A DNA stretch of 64,000 nucleotides from Holophagales bacterium (GTDB lineage Bacteria; Acidobacteriota; Thermoanaerobaculia; Multivoradales; Multivoraceae): positions 1-64,000 of the forward strand of contig VXSP01000013.1 in NCBI GenBank assembly GCA_009837885.1, read 5' to 3'. Of this stretch, positions 15,603 to 24,859 are shown in pieces (position 1 is the stretch's first letter; the number at the start of each line of letters is the position of its first letter). The notes beneath the pieces are model-generated. The model did no database searches, was not told where the DNA came from, and was given only the letters and a program-made list of their open reading frames with translations. The translations under genes were made by a program, and so were the position numbers.

Positions 15603-16112
15603 TCACCGGGGGACTGTTCGTTCCAGTAGCGAGCGCAGCCTCGGCAGGGCGCGCCTGTCCTTCTCGCGGTCGGCAGCGGCCTTCGAGCGGATGATGTCTG
15701 CCAGCGAGGAGACGAGGATCGTGATTCCTCCGGCATCGATGGAGACGGCATCGCGTTTCAGGTCTCGAAAGCCCTGCGTACCTGTGGGCGTGAAGGCGAC
15801 ATCGATGTCCCCCGCCTGCGTCGTCAGGTTCAGCATCGCGTCCTGTCCGAGGTTGCGCAAGAACGTGCCCGAACAGTCGAACGGAAGACCTTCCGGGCTG
15901 CCCTCGGCGCGGATTCGCGCACCCAGAGATCGCAGAGCGGTGGCCAGGCGCTCCAGATTGTCGGGGTCGAACGCGGGAGCAATGTCGAGATCGATCGTCA
16001 CACCCGCGTCACCGTGCAGAATCGCAGCCATGCCGCCGATCAGGATGTAGCGGACTTCGGCATCGGACAGGGCGTGGAGAATCCGGTCCGGGTCGAAATC
16101 TCCTTCAGTCAC
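15603..16112 (-). CDS. Nucleotidyltransferase-fold protein, probable toxin of an XRE-paired module
   Basis: 169 residues starting at GTG 16112; the longer track start runs through the regulator gene in another frame. Nucleotidyltransferase signature LIGGMAAILHGDAG followed by TIDLDIA (the two metal aspartates), then a third acidic residue in AGDIDVAFTPTG. This arrangement resembles AbiEii/DUF6036-type nucleotidyltransferases that act as toxins or RNA modifiers. It overlaps the upstream XRE gene by 8 bases (GTGACTGA), a typical type II or IV toxin-antitoxin arrangement. No activity can be proved from sequence. Confidence 0.8.
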   Translation of the reverse strand: MTEGDFDPDRILHALSDAEVRYILIGGMAAILHGDAGVTIDLDIAPAFDPDNLERLATALRSLGARIRAEGSPEGLPFDCSGTFLRNLGQDAMLNLTTQAGDIDVAFTPTGTQGFRDLKRDAVSIDAGGITILVSSLADIIRSKAAADREKDRRALPRLRSLLERTVPR

Positions 16113-16431
16113 GAGCGCGCCCCTCCATAGCGCGTCGACCGCGCAGTACGAATCTCGCGGCCCTGGCAGCGTCCGCCAAACGCTCCTCCGGCGAGCGGCG
16201 CAGCGTCCGCTCGAACAACGCGGCGGTCTCGGGATCCGGCTCCCCCAGACCGACCCGAATCTCGTACCCCGCGGCCCGCACAAGCCGCTCGACAAGGTCC
16301 GTTGAAGGCGTCCTGGCGCCCGACTCGACCCGGGCGACCGTGGACTGCGGCACCCCGGCGCGCTTCGCGAGTTCGATCTGCGTGAGTCCCGCGCGCTTTC
16401 GCGCCTCACGCACCAGACTTCGGAGGATCAT
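16105..16431 (-). CDS. XRE-family HTH regulator, probable antitoxin
   Basis: 108 residues. Residues 8-65 are a Cro/C1-type HTH: REARKRAGLTQIELAKRAGV and PQSTVARVESGARTPS. The C-terminal 40 residues are charged and helical (ALFERTLRRSPEERLADAAR), suitable for binding the partner. It overlaps the nucleotidyltransferase gene downstream by 8 bases. It probably represses its own promoter, which would lie in 16432-16560 opposite the sugar-isomerase gene. Its function as an antitoxin is inferred from the pairing. Confidence 0.85.
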   Translation of the reverse strand: MILRSLVREARKRAGLTQIELAKRAGVPQSTVARVESGARTPSTDLVERLVRAAGYEIRVGLGEPDPETAALFERTLRRSPEERLADAARAARFVLRGRRAMEGRARD

Positions 16432-16569
16432 TGCATCTTTATAGCCAATCCGGCATAGAGAATCAAGCCGGAGTTGGGCGAACCTCTACTCCCGGCTCGG
16501 GCTCGTGCCGGTAGCCCAGCACGCCAGCACGCTGCTATCTTCCCCGCGGCAACCTGGAGGTCGATGACG

Positions 16570-17457
16570 ATGCACCTGTCGATGCACAACTGGATGCGCG
16601 CCGAGCCGCTGGAGAAGACGCTCGCGAGGCTCAAGGAGTTCGGCTACGAGTCGCTCGAGATCAGTGGCGAGCCCGAGAGCTACGACACGGCCGAAGTGCG
16701 CGAGCTACTCCGGCGCTACGGCATTCGTTGCTGGGGCTCCGTCACCCTGATGATGGACGGCCGCAGCCTGATCGCGAAGGACGAAGCGGAGCGCGCCAGC
16801 TCCGTTCAGTACGTCAAGGACTGCATCACGATGGTCAAGGAGCTCGAGGGTCACGAGATCTCGATCGTGCCGGGCACCGTGGGCAAGGTCGACCCCGATT
16901 CGACGCCCGAGAACGAGTGGAACTGGGCCGTCGAGAGCATGCGGGAGATCTACGATCACGGTCAGGCCGCGGGCGTGCTGCTGGCCATCGAGCCGATCAA
17001 CCGCTTCGAGACCTACTTCATCAACCGCGGCGCCCAGGCCCTGGCCCTGGCCGAAGCGACGGGCCCCGACTGCGGCGTCTGCCTCGACGCCTTCCACATG
17101 AACATGGAAGACCGCGACCTGCTCGGCTCGATCCGCCAGGCCGGCAGCCGCCTCGTCGACTTCCACGTCGCCGACAGCAACCGGATGGCGGCCGGCATGG
17201 GCGCCCTCGACTGGACCGCGATCGTCGAGACGCTACGCGACGTCGGCTACGACGGCGCGCTGACCGTCGAGTTCGTGGCGTCCATTGATCGCACGCCGGC
17301 CAACCGGCACCCGAACGCGGTGGAAACGGAGCCGACCGACATCACGCCGGAACAGAAGAAGTTCATCGAGGACCACGGCAGCAACCTGCTGAGCGACGAG
17401 TTCTACACGATGCTCACGAGGCGGTCGGCGGAGGAGTTGCTGCCGCTCATCCGCTGA
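16570..17457 (+). CDS. Sugar phosphate isomerase/epimerase (xylose-isomerase-like TIM barrel)
   Basis: 295 residues. Two ATGs compete, at 16564 and 16570; the ribosome-binding site GGAGG ends at 16560, which leaves 3 bases to the first and 9 to the second, so I chose the second. TIM barrel of the AP-endonuclease-2/ketose 3-epimerase type: ISIVPGTVGK, the metal Glu in LLAIEPINRFETYFIN, LDAFHMNMED with metal Asp/His, VDFHVADSNR, and the last metal Glu in ALTVEFVAS. Family enzymes epimerise or isomerise ketoses or inositol derivatives. A VOC dioxygenase/lyase-like gene follows after 23 bp, probably in the same operon. Confidence 0.87.
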   Translation: MHLSMHNWMRAEPLEKTLARLKEFGYESLEISGEPESYDTAEVRELLRRYGIRCWGSVTLMMDGRSLIAKDEAERASSVQYVKDCITMVKELEGHEISIVPGTVGKVDPDSTPENEWNWAVESMREIYDHGQAAGVLLAIEPINRFETYFINRGAQALALAEATGPDCGVCLDAFHMNMEDRDLLGSIRQAGSRLVDFHVADSNRMAAGMGALDWTAIVETLRDVGYDGALTVEFVASIDRTPANRHPNAVETEPTDITPEQKKFIEDHGSNLLSDEFYTMLTRRSAEELLPLIR

Positions 17458-17480
17458 CCCCGGCATCGAGAGAGGACGAC

Positions 17481-17975
17481 ATGGCGAACGTGCTGCAGAT
17501 CCAACACGCGACGGTCGTCGTCGACGACCTGGAGAAGGCCTGCGCCTTCTACGAGAACGAACTCGGGCTGGAACCGCTGCCGACGTTCAACCTCGACTTC
17601 CCCGCCCAGTTCTTCAAGATCAACGAGGAGCAACAGCTTCACGTCACGGAGTGGGAGGACCAGGCCTCGTTCCGCGGCCACCTCTGCCTGCAAGTCGATG
17701 ACTTCGACTCGATCTTCTTCCGCATGCGCGAGCTCGGCGCGATCGACACCTCACCCTGGGGCAAGGTGCGTCGGCTTCCCGACGGCGCGATGCAGATGTT
17801 CATCCGCGACCCGGCGGGCAACCTGATCGAAATCTCTTGCCCAAATGACGTCACCGTCGACGAGGCGATCTTCAGGGACGACCTGGTCGATGCGGAGGGC
17901 CGGCTCTACGAGTCGAAGCGCGACGATCCCAGGGGTCTGCACACCGAAGACGCGACGCTCTACCACGGGCGGTAG
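17481..17975 (+). CDS. VOC-superfamily (glyoxalase/dioxygenase) protein
   Basis: 164 residues. Two beta-alpha-beta-beta-beta modules: module 1 begins QIQHATVVVDDLEKACAFYENELGL, module 2 contains GHLCLQVDDFDSIFFRMREL and ends RDPAGNLIEIS. Candidate metal ligands are His of QIQHA, His of GHLCL and Glu of NLIEI, as in glyoxalase I and extradiol dioxygenases. About 35 extra C-terminal residues follow (DEAIFRDDLVDAEGRLYES). It lies 23 bp after the sugar isomerase/epimerase gene. The reaction is unknown. Confidence 0.85.
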   Translation: MANVLQIQHATVVVDDLEKACAFYENELGLEPLPTFNLDFPAQFFKINEEQQLHVTEWEDQASFRGHLCLQVDDFDSIFFRMRELGAIDTSPWGKVRRLPDGAMQMFIRDPAGNLIEISCPNDVTVDEAIFRDDLVDAEGRLYESKRDDPRGLHTEDATLYHGR

Positions 17976-18033
17976 CGCTGCCAATCGGTCGCTGGCACGA
18001 ACCAGCGAACTCCTGAGTGCGGGAGTCCGCTAG

Positions 18034-20808
18034 CTAGAACTCGAGCCCGAAGCGTATCATGACCCGCCGCGGGAAGATGTAGCCGCTGGGGACGTACTCC
18101 TCGCCCGGGGCCACCGTCAGTTCCTCCCACCAGTCGTAGTTGTCTTCGTTGAAGACGTTCAGCAACTGGAGGTCCAGCTTCAACTGGGTCTGGCCGATGT
18201 TGAAGCGCCGGCCAAGCGAGAGATCGAAGTTGTTCTGGTTCGGCAGCCGCGTGTCGTCGCTGGCCGGCACCGCGATCACGTCCGGCAACGGACGCTGAGC
18301 GAGGGGAGACGGCGATGTCGATTGCCCCACCGTCAACTGGCGGCTGTAAGGCTTGCCCGTCATGTAGCTGTAGGTCGCGCTGCCCAGGATCTTCCACGGT
18401 AGCTGGAAGCTGCCCTGAAACTGGAAGACGTGCTCGCGGTCGTTCTGCAGGGCCTGGTCGGCGTTGATCCAGTTGTTCGGGTCACGGCCGTCAACGGAAG
18501 TGTAGAAGGGGTTCCCCTGGGATTGGAGCAAGGGCCGCGGAATGAAGCCGGTCGAGTCGGACCACGTGTACGACGATTGAAAGCTCCAGCCATCGCGGTA
18601 GCGCCTGTTGAAAGAGAGGACCACGCCCTCGTACTGCTGGTTGTAGCTCCTTCCCGGCGCCTTGGAGCCAGGGCCCGGCCCGTTGCCCTTGCGGGTCGTA
18701 GGCTGCTCGATGATGCTGAACAACTGCTCCGTCTCGCCCGAAAACGGATTTGTCCACGGCACATTCTCGTAGACGCCATCGTCCAGGATCTCCCAGCCGA
18801 TCAGGTTCTTTGTCTCCTTGTAGACGCCCTGAACTCCGAAGGTGTAGTCGTCACCCAAGCGGCGCTCCCAGCCCAACGTGAACTGGTCGGTTTCGGGTGC
18901 TTTGATATCCGGATGGAACAGGTTCCCGTGGTACTCGAAGCTCCTGGAGTACGTCCAGGGGCCGTCCAGCGAAGGCCCGTACTCGTAGATGTACTCAGGG
19001 GGATTCGGTGGCGGTGCATACCAGTTGCCGGTCACGTCGGCGTCGAAGAACTTGCCGTAGAAAGCGCGGAGGACCTGCCTGTCACCGATCTGGTAGGCCA
19101 TGCCGAGGCGGGGCGAGACCAGTGACCAGTCGATCACGTCCTTGACCCCGGGGATGACCTCTGCGCTGGGGCTCCAGTCCTGGTTCAGGAACGGATAGTC
19201 CGGAATGTCGCTGTTGTGCTGGTCGTAGCGCACACCGACGTTGAGCGTCAGGTTCGAGTTCACCTGCCAGGAGTCGTCGACGAAGGCGGAGGCGACCGCC
19301 GTCTCGGCGCCGTAGTAGAACGGCCGGGCGCTGACCCGGTAGTAGTACGGGTAGCCCGGGTAGTACTCGTAGCGGTAGAAGTAGACGCCGTTCGGCCCGC
19401 CGCCCGTTCGCGTATCGCCATGGCCCGTGCCATACGAGATGCCGAACTTGAAGTCGTGGTCGCCGCCCAGAAGGTCGTCGGCGTGGTGGGACAGCTTGAC
19501 GTCCAACTGGTCGCGGCCGAGCAGCCAGATGTAGGTGTAGCCGGGACTGCCGCTGTACTGGGTGGGGCCGCCGTCGACCGGCGAGTAGTCGGCGTAGGGC
19601 GCCGCAGTGCTGCCCGTGGCCGAGAGCAGGTTGTCGTCGCTGCTGTAGCCGGTGTAGAGGACCTCAAGGTAGTCGTCCGGGGTCAGGACCGACTGGAACT
19701 GGAGGCCCCAGGCCGGGTTGTTGCCGTACTCGGTCGCGATCGCGTCCGGCGTCGTATTGGGCGCCGCGAAGACGAAGTCGTAGTCCTCGAAGTGGTACTT
19801 CGCCTCCATCAGGTTGCTGTCGTTGAACGCCGCGTTGATCTTGATGTCGGAGCGCACCGTCGGATAGGCAGTCGGGAAGGACGGGTCGACGCCCGGATCG
19901 GCGTACGCGTCATCCGTGGTCTGAATGGAGGCGAAGAACCACGCCTTGTCCCGCGCCAGTGGACCGCCGAGCGTGCCCGTCAGGTCGTCGAACTCCTCGC
20001 GATGGAACGGGAGGCCGTCGATCTCGGCGTTCTCTTCCGTCAGGCCATCGTTCATGTGGTACCAGTCGACGGTGCCGGCGAACTCGTTCGTGCCGGACTT
20101 GGTCACGATGTTGATCGCGGCACCCGACATGCTGCCGTACTCCGCGGGCGCGCCGATCCCCAGAACCTGCACCTCCTCGATGATCGCCGGGTTCGTCCAC
20201 CAGAACGCGCGACCGGTATCCGAGGAGGTCGTGTCCAGGCCGTCGATGCGCCAGGAGTTCGAGGCCACGCTCGAACCGAAGGCGCTCAACGAAGTGCTGC
20301 CCTCGGAAGCCTGGCTGATCCCGGGCGACACCGCGACCAGATCCCAGAAGTTCCGGTCCGTCGGCAGATCGTCGATGAAGTCCGCCGTGTAGCTGGTGCC
20401 GACGCTGGAACTCGTCACGTCGAGGATCGGCGACGCGGTCACCGTCACCTCCTCCTCCACGGCCTCCAGTGACAGCACCATTTCCAGGTTGACCGTCGCC
20501 GAGATGCCCACCCGCACGCCCTCGACCCTGTGGTCCCGGAAGCCATCGAGCGCCGCGGTCACGACGTAGTCATCGACCTGAAGCGACGAGATGACGAAGT
20601 TCCCGCCGACGCCGGTGATCGTCGTCCGCGAGACGCCACGATCCTCGATCGTCGCCGTCACCATGACCCCCGGCAGGCCGTCGCCGTTCGCGTCGCGAAC
20701 CTGGCCGCGGATGTCGCCCGTGGTCTGGGCGGTAGCGGAAACCGCGAACGCGAAGAACATGGGACACCACACCACTGCCCGGGTCGTCCATCGTTGCCAT
20801 TCCCGCAT
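18034..20808 (-). CDS. Oar-type TonB-dependent outer-membrane receptor
   Basis: 924 residues from ATG at 20808, preceded by AAAGGAG 8 bases upstream; the track ORF starts earlier. Signal peptide ends at SATA/QTTG. Residues about 32-110 are a carboxypeptidase-regulatory-like domain (GDIRGQVRDANGDGLPGVMV). The plug follows (FIDDLPTDRNFWDLVAVSPGI, AINIVTKSGTNEFAG), then a long beta-barrel rich in Tyr/Trp/Gly, ending in the outer-membrane signature MIRFGLEF with terminal Phe. Receptors of this build are abundant in Acidobacteriota and import oligosaccharides, peptides or metal chelates; the ligand here is unknown. The next gene downstream is the convergent VOC gene. Confidence 0.93.
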   Translation of the reverse strand: MREWQRWTTRAVVWCPMFFAFAVSATAQTTGDIRGQVRDANGDGLPGVMVTATIEDRGVSRTTITGVGGNFVISSLQVDDYVVTAALDGFRDHRVEGVRVGISATVNLEMVLSLEAVEEEVTVTASPILDVTSSSVGTSYTADFIDDLPTDRNFWDLVAVSPGISQASEGSTSLSAFGSSVASNSWRIDGLDTTSSDTGRAFWWTNPAIIEEVQVLGIGAPAEYGSMSGAAINIVTKSGTNEFAGTVDWYHMNDGLTEENAEIDGLPFHREEFDDLTGTLGGPLARDKAWFFASIQTTDDAYADPGVDPSFPTAYPTVRSDIKINAAFNDSNLMEAKYHFEDYDFVFAAPNTTPDAIATEYGNNPAWGLQFQSVLTPDDYLEVLYTGYSSDDNLLSATGSTAAPYADYSPVDGGPTQYSGSPGYTYIWLLGRDQLDVKLSHHADDLLGGDHDFKFGISYGTGHGDTRTGGGPNGVYFYRYEYYPGYPYYYRVSARPFYYGAETAVASAFVDDSWQVNSNLTLNVGVRYDQHNSDIPDYPFLNQDWSPSAEVIPGVKDVIDWSLVSPRLGMAYQIGDRQVLRAFYGKFFDADVTGNWYAPPPNPPEYIYEYGPSLDGPWTYSRSFEYHGNLFHPDIKAPETDQFTLGWERRLGDDYTFGVQGVYKETKNLIGWEILDDGVYENVPWTNPFSGETEQLFSIIEQPTTRKGNGPGPGSKAPGRSYNQQYEGVVLSFNRRYRDGWSFQSSYTWSDSTGFIPRPLLQSQGNPFYTSVDGRDPNNWINADQALQNDREHVFQFQGSFQLPWKILGSATYSYMTGKPYSRQLTVGQSTSPSPLAQRPLPDVIAVPASDDTRLPNQNNFDLSLGRRFNIGQTQLKLDLQLLNVFNEDNYDWWEELTVAPGEEYVPSGYIFPRRVMIRFGLEF

Positions 20809-20967
20809 CGCCAAGCTCCTTTCGGGGTGATTCCGCCGCCCACGGCTCAGGCCAACCCGGATACTAACCGCAGCCTGCCGCCCGGCTGACGCCACGCGCA
20901 ATCTCTTGACCGGACCCAGGCACACCGCTACAGTGTGTCTGCATCAAGATCTTGCGCAGGAGGAAGA

Positions 20968-21240
20968 GTGTCGCGCATCCACTTCATCGTCCCCGAGACA
21001 GACAAGATCCGCTATCTGGGTCAGGCGCGGCGTGAAGGCAGGTCCCTCGGTGCCTGGATGAGGGAGGCAGCCGAGGAGAAGCTGGCGGCGGCGCGGCCGG
21101 CCAGGCGGTTCTCCGCCGCCGATCTCCGAGCCTTCTACCGAAAGTGCGACGCCGCTGAGGCTGGCCGGAAGGAGCCGGACTGGCCGGAACAGAAGCGGCT
21201 GATCGCGGAGTCCAAGGTGCGAGGGTTGGAAATCACGTGA
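20968..21240 (+). CDS. VapB-like antitoxin
   Basis: 90 residues starting at GTG 20968, four bases after AGGAGG; the track start 11 codons upstream lacks a ribosome-binding site. The N-terminus has the pattern of a ribbon-helix-helix DNA-binding strand and helix (SRIHFIVPETDKIRYLGQA, SLGAWMREAAEEKLAAA). The acidic/basic C-terminus (FYRKCDAAEAGRKEPDWPEQ) would wrap the toxin. The stop overlaps the PIN toxin start (GTGA), as in vapBC operons. It probably represses the operon through the short upstream region, opposite the TonB-receptor promoter. Confidence 0.8.
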   Translation: MSRIHFIVPETDKIRYLGQARREGRSLGAWMREAAEEKLAAARPARRFSAADLRAFYRKCDAAEAGRKEPDWPEQKRLIAESKVRGLEIT

Positions 21241-21623
21241 TCTTCGTCGACACGAACGTCCTCATGTACACCGTCGGCGGCGACCACCCTCTGGGCGCGG
21301 AAGCGCGCCGCTTCATGGACGAGTCGCTGGCCCAGGGCACGCCCCTGGTCACCTCGGCCGAGGTTCTTCAGGAACTGCTGCACGTCTATCTCCGAGCCGA
21401 CCGGCCGACCACGCTCGCTCACGCCTTCGAATTGGTGGGGCACTGCATGGACGACGTGTGGCCGGTGGAAGGGGCAGACGTGGCGCTTGCCCACGATCTG
21501 TCGAGCGTGCATGCCGGCCTCGAGGCCAGGGACCTCGTCCACCTCGCCTGTTGCCGGCGGCGGAAGGCGAGCGGCCTCAAGACCTTCGATCGGGCACTGG
21601 CCGCAGCCTGGCAATCCTCCTGA
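21237..21623 (+). CDS. VapC-like PIN-domain ribonuclease toxin
   Basis: 128 residues, GTG start overlapping the antitoxin stop. The four conserved acidic positions of PIN nucleases can be seen: MIFVDTNVLMY, SAEVLQELLHVY, LEARDLVHLACC and TFDRALAA. Length is standard. It cleaves RNA (tRNA or rRNA in characterised VapC proteins) when released from its antitoxin. It is followed on the opposite strand by the SLC13-type transporter gene, 18 bp away. Confidence 0.9.
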   Translation: MIFVDTNVLMYTVGGDHPLGAEARRFMDESLAQGTPLVTSAEVLQELLHVYLRADRPTTLAHAFELVGHCMDDVWPVEGADVALAHDLSSVHAGLEARDLVHLACCRRRKASGLKTFDRALAAAWQSS

Positions 21624-21641
21624 CGGAGCCAGCCGCGCAGA

Positions 21642-23987
21642 TCAGAACGGGAAGATCAGCGGCACCATCCACACGATGACGGCCAGAAGCACGATGGTCA
21701 GCGGCGTGCCGGCGCGCAGGTAGTCCATGCTGCGGTAGCCGCCGGCGCCCATGACCAGCAGGTTCGCCTTGTGGCTGAAGGGCGTCATGAACGCCGCCGA
21801 CGCCGCCAGGGCCACGCCCATCATCAGCGGGTAGGGCGATAGCCCCAGACCCGAAGCCGCCTCGAGCACGACCGGCGTCAGCAGCACGACGGCCGGCGCA
21901 CCGTCGAGACACTGGCTGAGCAGACTCGAGAGCAGGACCAGCGCCGCCAGCACCGCGTACGGACCGACCGGGCCTGCCAGGTCCATCACGCTGCTCGCCA
22001 GCAGGGCCGCGGTGCCGCTGCTCTCCATCGCGGACCCGACCGGGAGGATCGCCGCGACCAGGAAGATCGCCCGCCATTCGACCGCGCGGTAGGCCTCCTC
22101 CATGGTCAGCGCCCCGCACAGCACGATCAGACTCGCCGAAGCGAACGCGGCGACCTGGATCGGCGCCAACCCTGTCACCACGAGGACCACCATCAGGGCG
22201 AGGCATCCGACGGCATACGGCGCCTTGTTCAGACGGCGCGGCTGTTCGGCGACGTCCGAGAGAACGACCAGGTCCCGTTCACGGGAAAGCAGACCGAGCC
22301 GGCCCCGGCGCCCCTGGAGCAGCAGCGCGTCGCCGACCCGTAACGCGAGCTGGGCGAGGCCGCTGCGGATCGCCTTGCCTTCGCGCCAGATGGCGAGCAC
22401 CTGCACGCCATAGCGGTCGCGGAACGCGATCTCGGAGAGGCTTCGCCCGGCGAGGCCGGATCGTGGCGCCAGCGTCGCCTCGGCCATCCCGACCTCCTCC
22501 GACTCGAACGCCGGCGCGGCCACTCCCGAAGTCAGCTCGACGCCGCCCATCCTCAACAGGGCTCGCAGTCGCCGCTCCCTGCCCTTGACGAAGAGCCGGT
22601 CCCCGGCCTCGAACAGGATCCGCGGCCCAGGCCCCCAGATGACCTCGCCTTCCCGCTCGACCGCGACGACGGTCAATCCCATCAACCGGCCCATCCACTC
22701 GACGCCGGCGCCGCTGGCGAGAAGCGTCGAGTTCTCCGGCACGCGGATGACCAGCAGCGGCTGATCCTCGAGCCGGTCGAGGGCCGCGGGACCACTTTCG
22801 TCGATCGTGAGCACGTCCGGGGCAATCTCCGGCGCGTCGTCACCGAACAGTCCGTAGAGCACGTCCCCCTGCTCGATCGTCAGACTGCCCAGCCGGTCGA
22901 CGTGCACATCGCCGTCGCGTTCCACCGCGATCACGAACACCCGCCACTCTTCACGGAAGCGGGTCTCCGCCAGGGTGCTTCCCACCAGAGGCGACCCGGC
23001 CGACACACGTGCCCTGAGGGCCGTCACACCCGCCTCCGGCGCGCCGATCTCGCCCGTGGTGGCCGTACCGAGCGTCGTCGCGGTTCCCAGATCGACGCCC
23101 TGGAGGCGCAGCGTCTGTTCCACCTCCTCCGCGTCGCCCTGCACGACGAGTTCGTCTCCGGCCAGCAGCCGGGTGTCGTCACCAGGCGCCAACTGCCACT
23201 CCTCGCCGCGCGCGACCCCGAGGAGTTGCACTCCCAGCGTGGTCCCGAGCCGCGTTTCGCGCAGGCTCGCGCCGTCGAGACCGGAGCCGGAAGGAATGCG
23301 GATCGAGAACAGCCCCTCATGCAGGCCGTAGAGGTCGGCCAGCTCCGACTCGCCACGGCTGGGAGGAGTGGCCCGGCGGCCCGGCAGCAGGTGCCTCCCC
23401 AGGGTGAGCATGAAGATGACGCCGCCCAGGAGCAGCACGAGGCCGAAGGGCGTGAAGTCGAACAGGCCGAACGGCTCGAGTCCGCGGTCCCGCAGCATCG
23501 CCGCCGCCAGGATGTTCGGTGGCGTCCCGACCATCGTCGCTGTACCCCCCAGGATGGCGCCGAACGCGAGCGGCATGAACAGCCGCGAAGGGGCAAGGTG
23601 CGCCCGGCGCGCCAGGCTCGCCACTGCCGGCATCAGCACGGCGGTCGCGGCGATGTTGTTCATGAACATCGAGAGAACGCCCGCCACCAGCATGACCGCG
23701 ACGATCAGCGGCACCTCGCGGTCGCCCACGAAGCGGTGAATCGCGCCACCGACCAGATCCGCCACGCCGGTCTGCATCAACCCGGCGCTGACGATGAAGA
23801 TCGACAGCATCGTGATCACGGCGGACGAGGCGAAACCCGTGAACGCCTGGTCGACCGCGACGTAGCCGGTGAAGACGAGCAGCGTCAGGCCGAGGAACGC
23901 GGTCAGGTCGATCGGCAGCTTCTCGGTCAGAAACAGAACGACCATGGCCGCCAGGACGACCAGCAGGAAGGCGATATCGAGAGTCAT
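21642..23987 (-). CDS. SLC13/DASS-type permease with four RCK_C domains
   Basis: 781 residues, well above the ~600 usual for SLC13 permeases with two TrkA-C (RCK_C) domains. The N-terminal half has helices including MTLDIAFLLVVLAAMVVLFL and the re-entrant signature MFMNNIAATAVLMP then GGTATMVGTPPNILAAAML. Residues about 215-570 hold four consecutive RCK_C-like modules, each ending in a GDELVVQG-type turn (GDELVVQG, GDVLYGLFG, GDRLFVKG, GDALLLQG). The C-terminal helices include the second substrate motif (SQCLDGAPAVVLLTPVVLEA). Likely substrates are sulfate, dicarboxylates or other anions; RCK_C domains usually sense small ligands. It lies next to, but not overlapping, the SDR gene. Confidence 0.88.
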   Translation of the reverse strand: MTLDIAFLLVVLAAMVVLFLTEKLPIDLTAFLGLTLLVFTGYVAVDQAFTGFASSAVITMLSIFIVSAGLMQTGVADLVGGAIHRFVGDREVPLIVAVMLVAGVLSMFMNNIAATAVLMPAVASLARRAHLAPSRLFMPLAFGAILGGTATMVGTPPNILAAAMLRDRGLEPFGLFDFTPFGLVLLLGGVIFMLTLGRHLLPGRRATPPSRGESELADLYGLHEGLFSIRIPSGSGLDGASLRETRLGTTLGVQLLGVARGEEWQLAPGDDTRLLAGDELVVQGDAEEVEQTLRLQGVDLGTATTLGTATTGEIGAPEAGVTALRARVSAGSPLVGSTLAETRFREEWRVFVIAVERDGDVHVDRLGSLTIEQGDVLYGLFGDDAPEIAPDVLTIDESGPAALDRLEDQPLLVIRVPENSTLLASGAGVEWMGRLMGLTVVAVEREGEVIWGPGPRILFEAGDRLFVKGRERRLRALLRMGGVELTSGVAAPAFESEEVGMAEATLAPRSGLAGRSLSEIAFRDRYGVQVLAIWREGKAIRSGLAQLALRVGDALLLQGRRGRLGLLSRERDLVVLSDVAEQPRRLNKAPYAVGCLALMVVLVVTGLAPIQVAAFASASLIVLCGALTMEEAYRAVEWRAIFLVAAILPVGSAMESSGTAALLASSVMDLAGPVGPYAVLAALVLLSSLLSQCLDGAPAVVLLTPVVLEAASGLGLSPYPLMMGVALAASAAFMTPFSHKANLLVMGAGGYRSMDYLRAGTPLTIVLLAVIVWMVPLIFPF

Positions 23988-24014
23988 CGCGGCTTCGACC
24001 GGTTGAACCGCCGG

Positions 24015-24812
24015 CTACACGACGGTCCAGCCGCCGTCGACGAGCAGCGTCTGCCCGGTGACGTAACTCGACGCCTCCGAGGCCAGGAACACGACGGGAC
24101 CGGCCAGTTCCTCGCCGCGGCCGGGCCGGCCCATCGGCGTCTTGCGGCGGATCCAGCGCGACGCCTGGTCCGACGCGAACATCTCCTCGGTCATCTCGGA
24201 CTCGAACCAGGCCGGGCCGATCGCGTTGACCCGCACGCCTCGCCTCGCCCACTGCGCGGCGAGTTCCCGGGTCATGTTGACGACGCCGCCCTTGGAGGCC
24301 GTGTAGGAGGCCTGCGGGATCTGGCCGGCGCCGATGACACCGAGCACCGACGCGATGTTGACGATCGAGCCCGATCCCTGCTCCAGCATCAGAGCGCCGA
24401 AGCGACGGTTGCACAGGAACACGCCGGTCAGGTTCACCGCCAGCACCTTCTGCCACACGTCGAGCGGTTCCTCCTCGGCCGGTCGCGGATCGGACACGCC
24501 GGCGTTCGCCACCAGCACGTCGACACGGCCGAAACGACCGACCGTCTTCGCCGCCAGCGCGTCGACCTCCTCCTCGCTGGCTACGTCGCAGGCGACGGCG
24601 AGAGCCTGCCCGCCGTCCCGCTCGATGTCCGCGGCGAGCTGCTCCAGGCGGTCCAGGCGCCGGGCGGAAACGACCACTGAGGCGCCCGCGGCGGCCAGCG
24701 CCTGCGCGAAGACGATGCCGAGGCCGGAGGACGCCCCGGTGACGACGGCCGTCTTGCCGTCGAGTCGAAACAGGTCGTTGTGCGCGGGCACGGCGTGGCG
24801 GAGTCTACTCAC
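24015..24812 (-). CDS. SDR-family NAD(P)-dependent oxidoreductase
   Basis: 265 residues. Classical short-chain dehydrogenase: cofactor loop TGASSGLG, NAG motif in VLVANAGVSDP, catalytic Ser in IVNIASVLGVIGAG, Tyr/Lys in YTASKGG, and the C-terminal SSYVTGQTLLVDGGW. SARRLD after the second strand contains Arg, which suggests NADP preference. Similar to gluconate 5-dehydrogenase and 3-oxoacyl-ACP reductase types; the substrate cannot be given. Another SDR gene lies 105 bp upstream on the same strand, separated by a dispersed repeat. Confidence 0.9.
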   Translation of the reverse strand: MSRLRHAVPAHNDLFRLDGKTAVVTGASSGLGIVFAQALAAAGASVVVSARRLDRLEQLAADIERDGGQALAVACDVASEEEVDALAAKTVGRFGRVDVLVANAGVSDPRPAEEEPLDVWQKVLAVNLTGVFLCNRRFGALMLEQGSGSIVNIASVLGVIGAGQIPQASYTASKGGVVNMTRELAAQWARRGVRVNAIGPAWFESEMTEEMFASDQASRWIRRKTPMGRPGRGEELAGPVVFLASEASSYVTGQTLLVDGGWTVV

Positions 24813-24859
24813 GCCCAGGCCCGGCAGGGAGCCGGCCTCGCGGCCGGCGCGTGTTCCCG

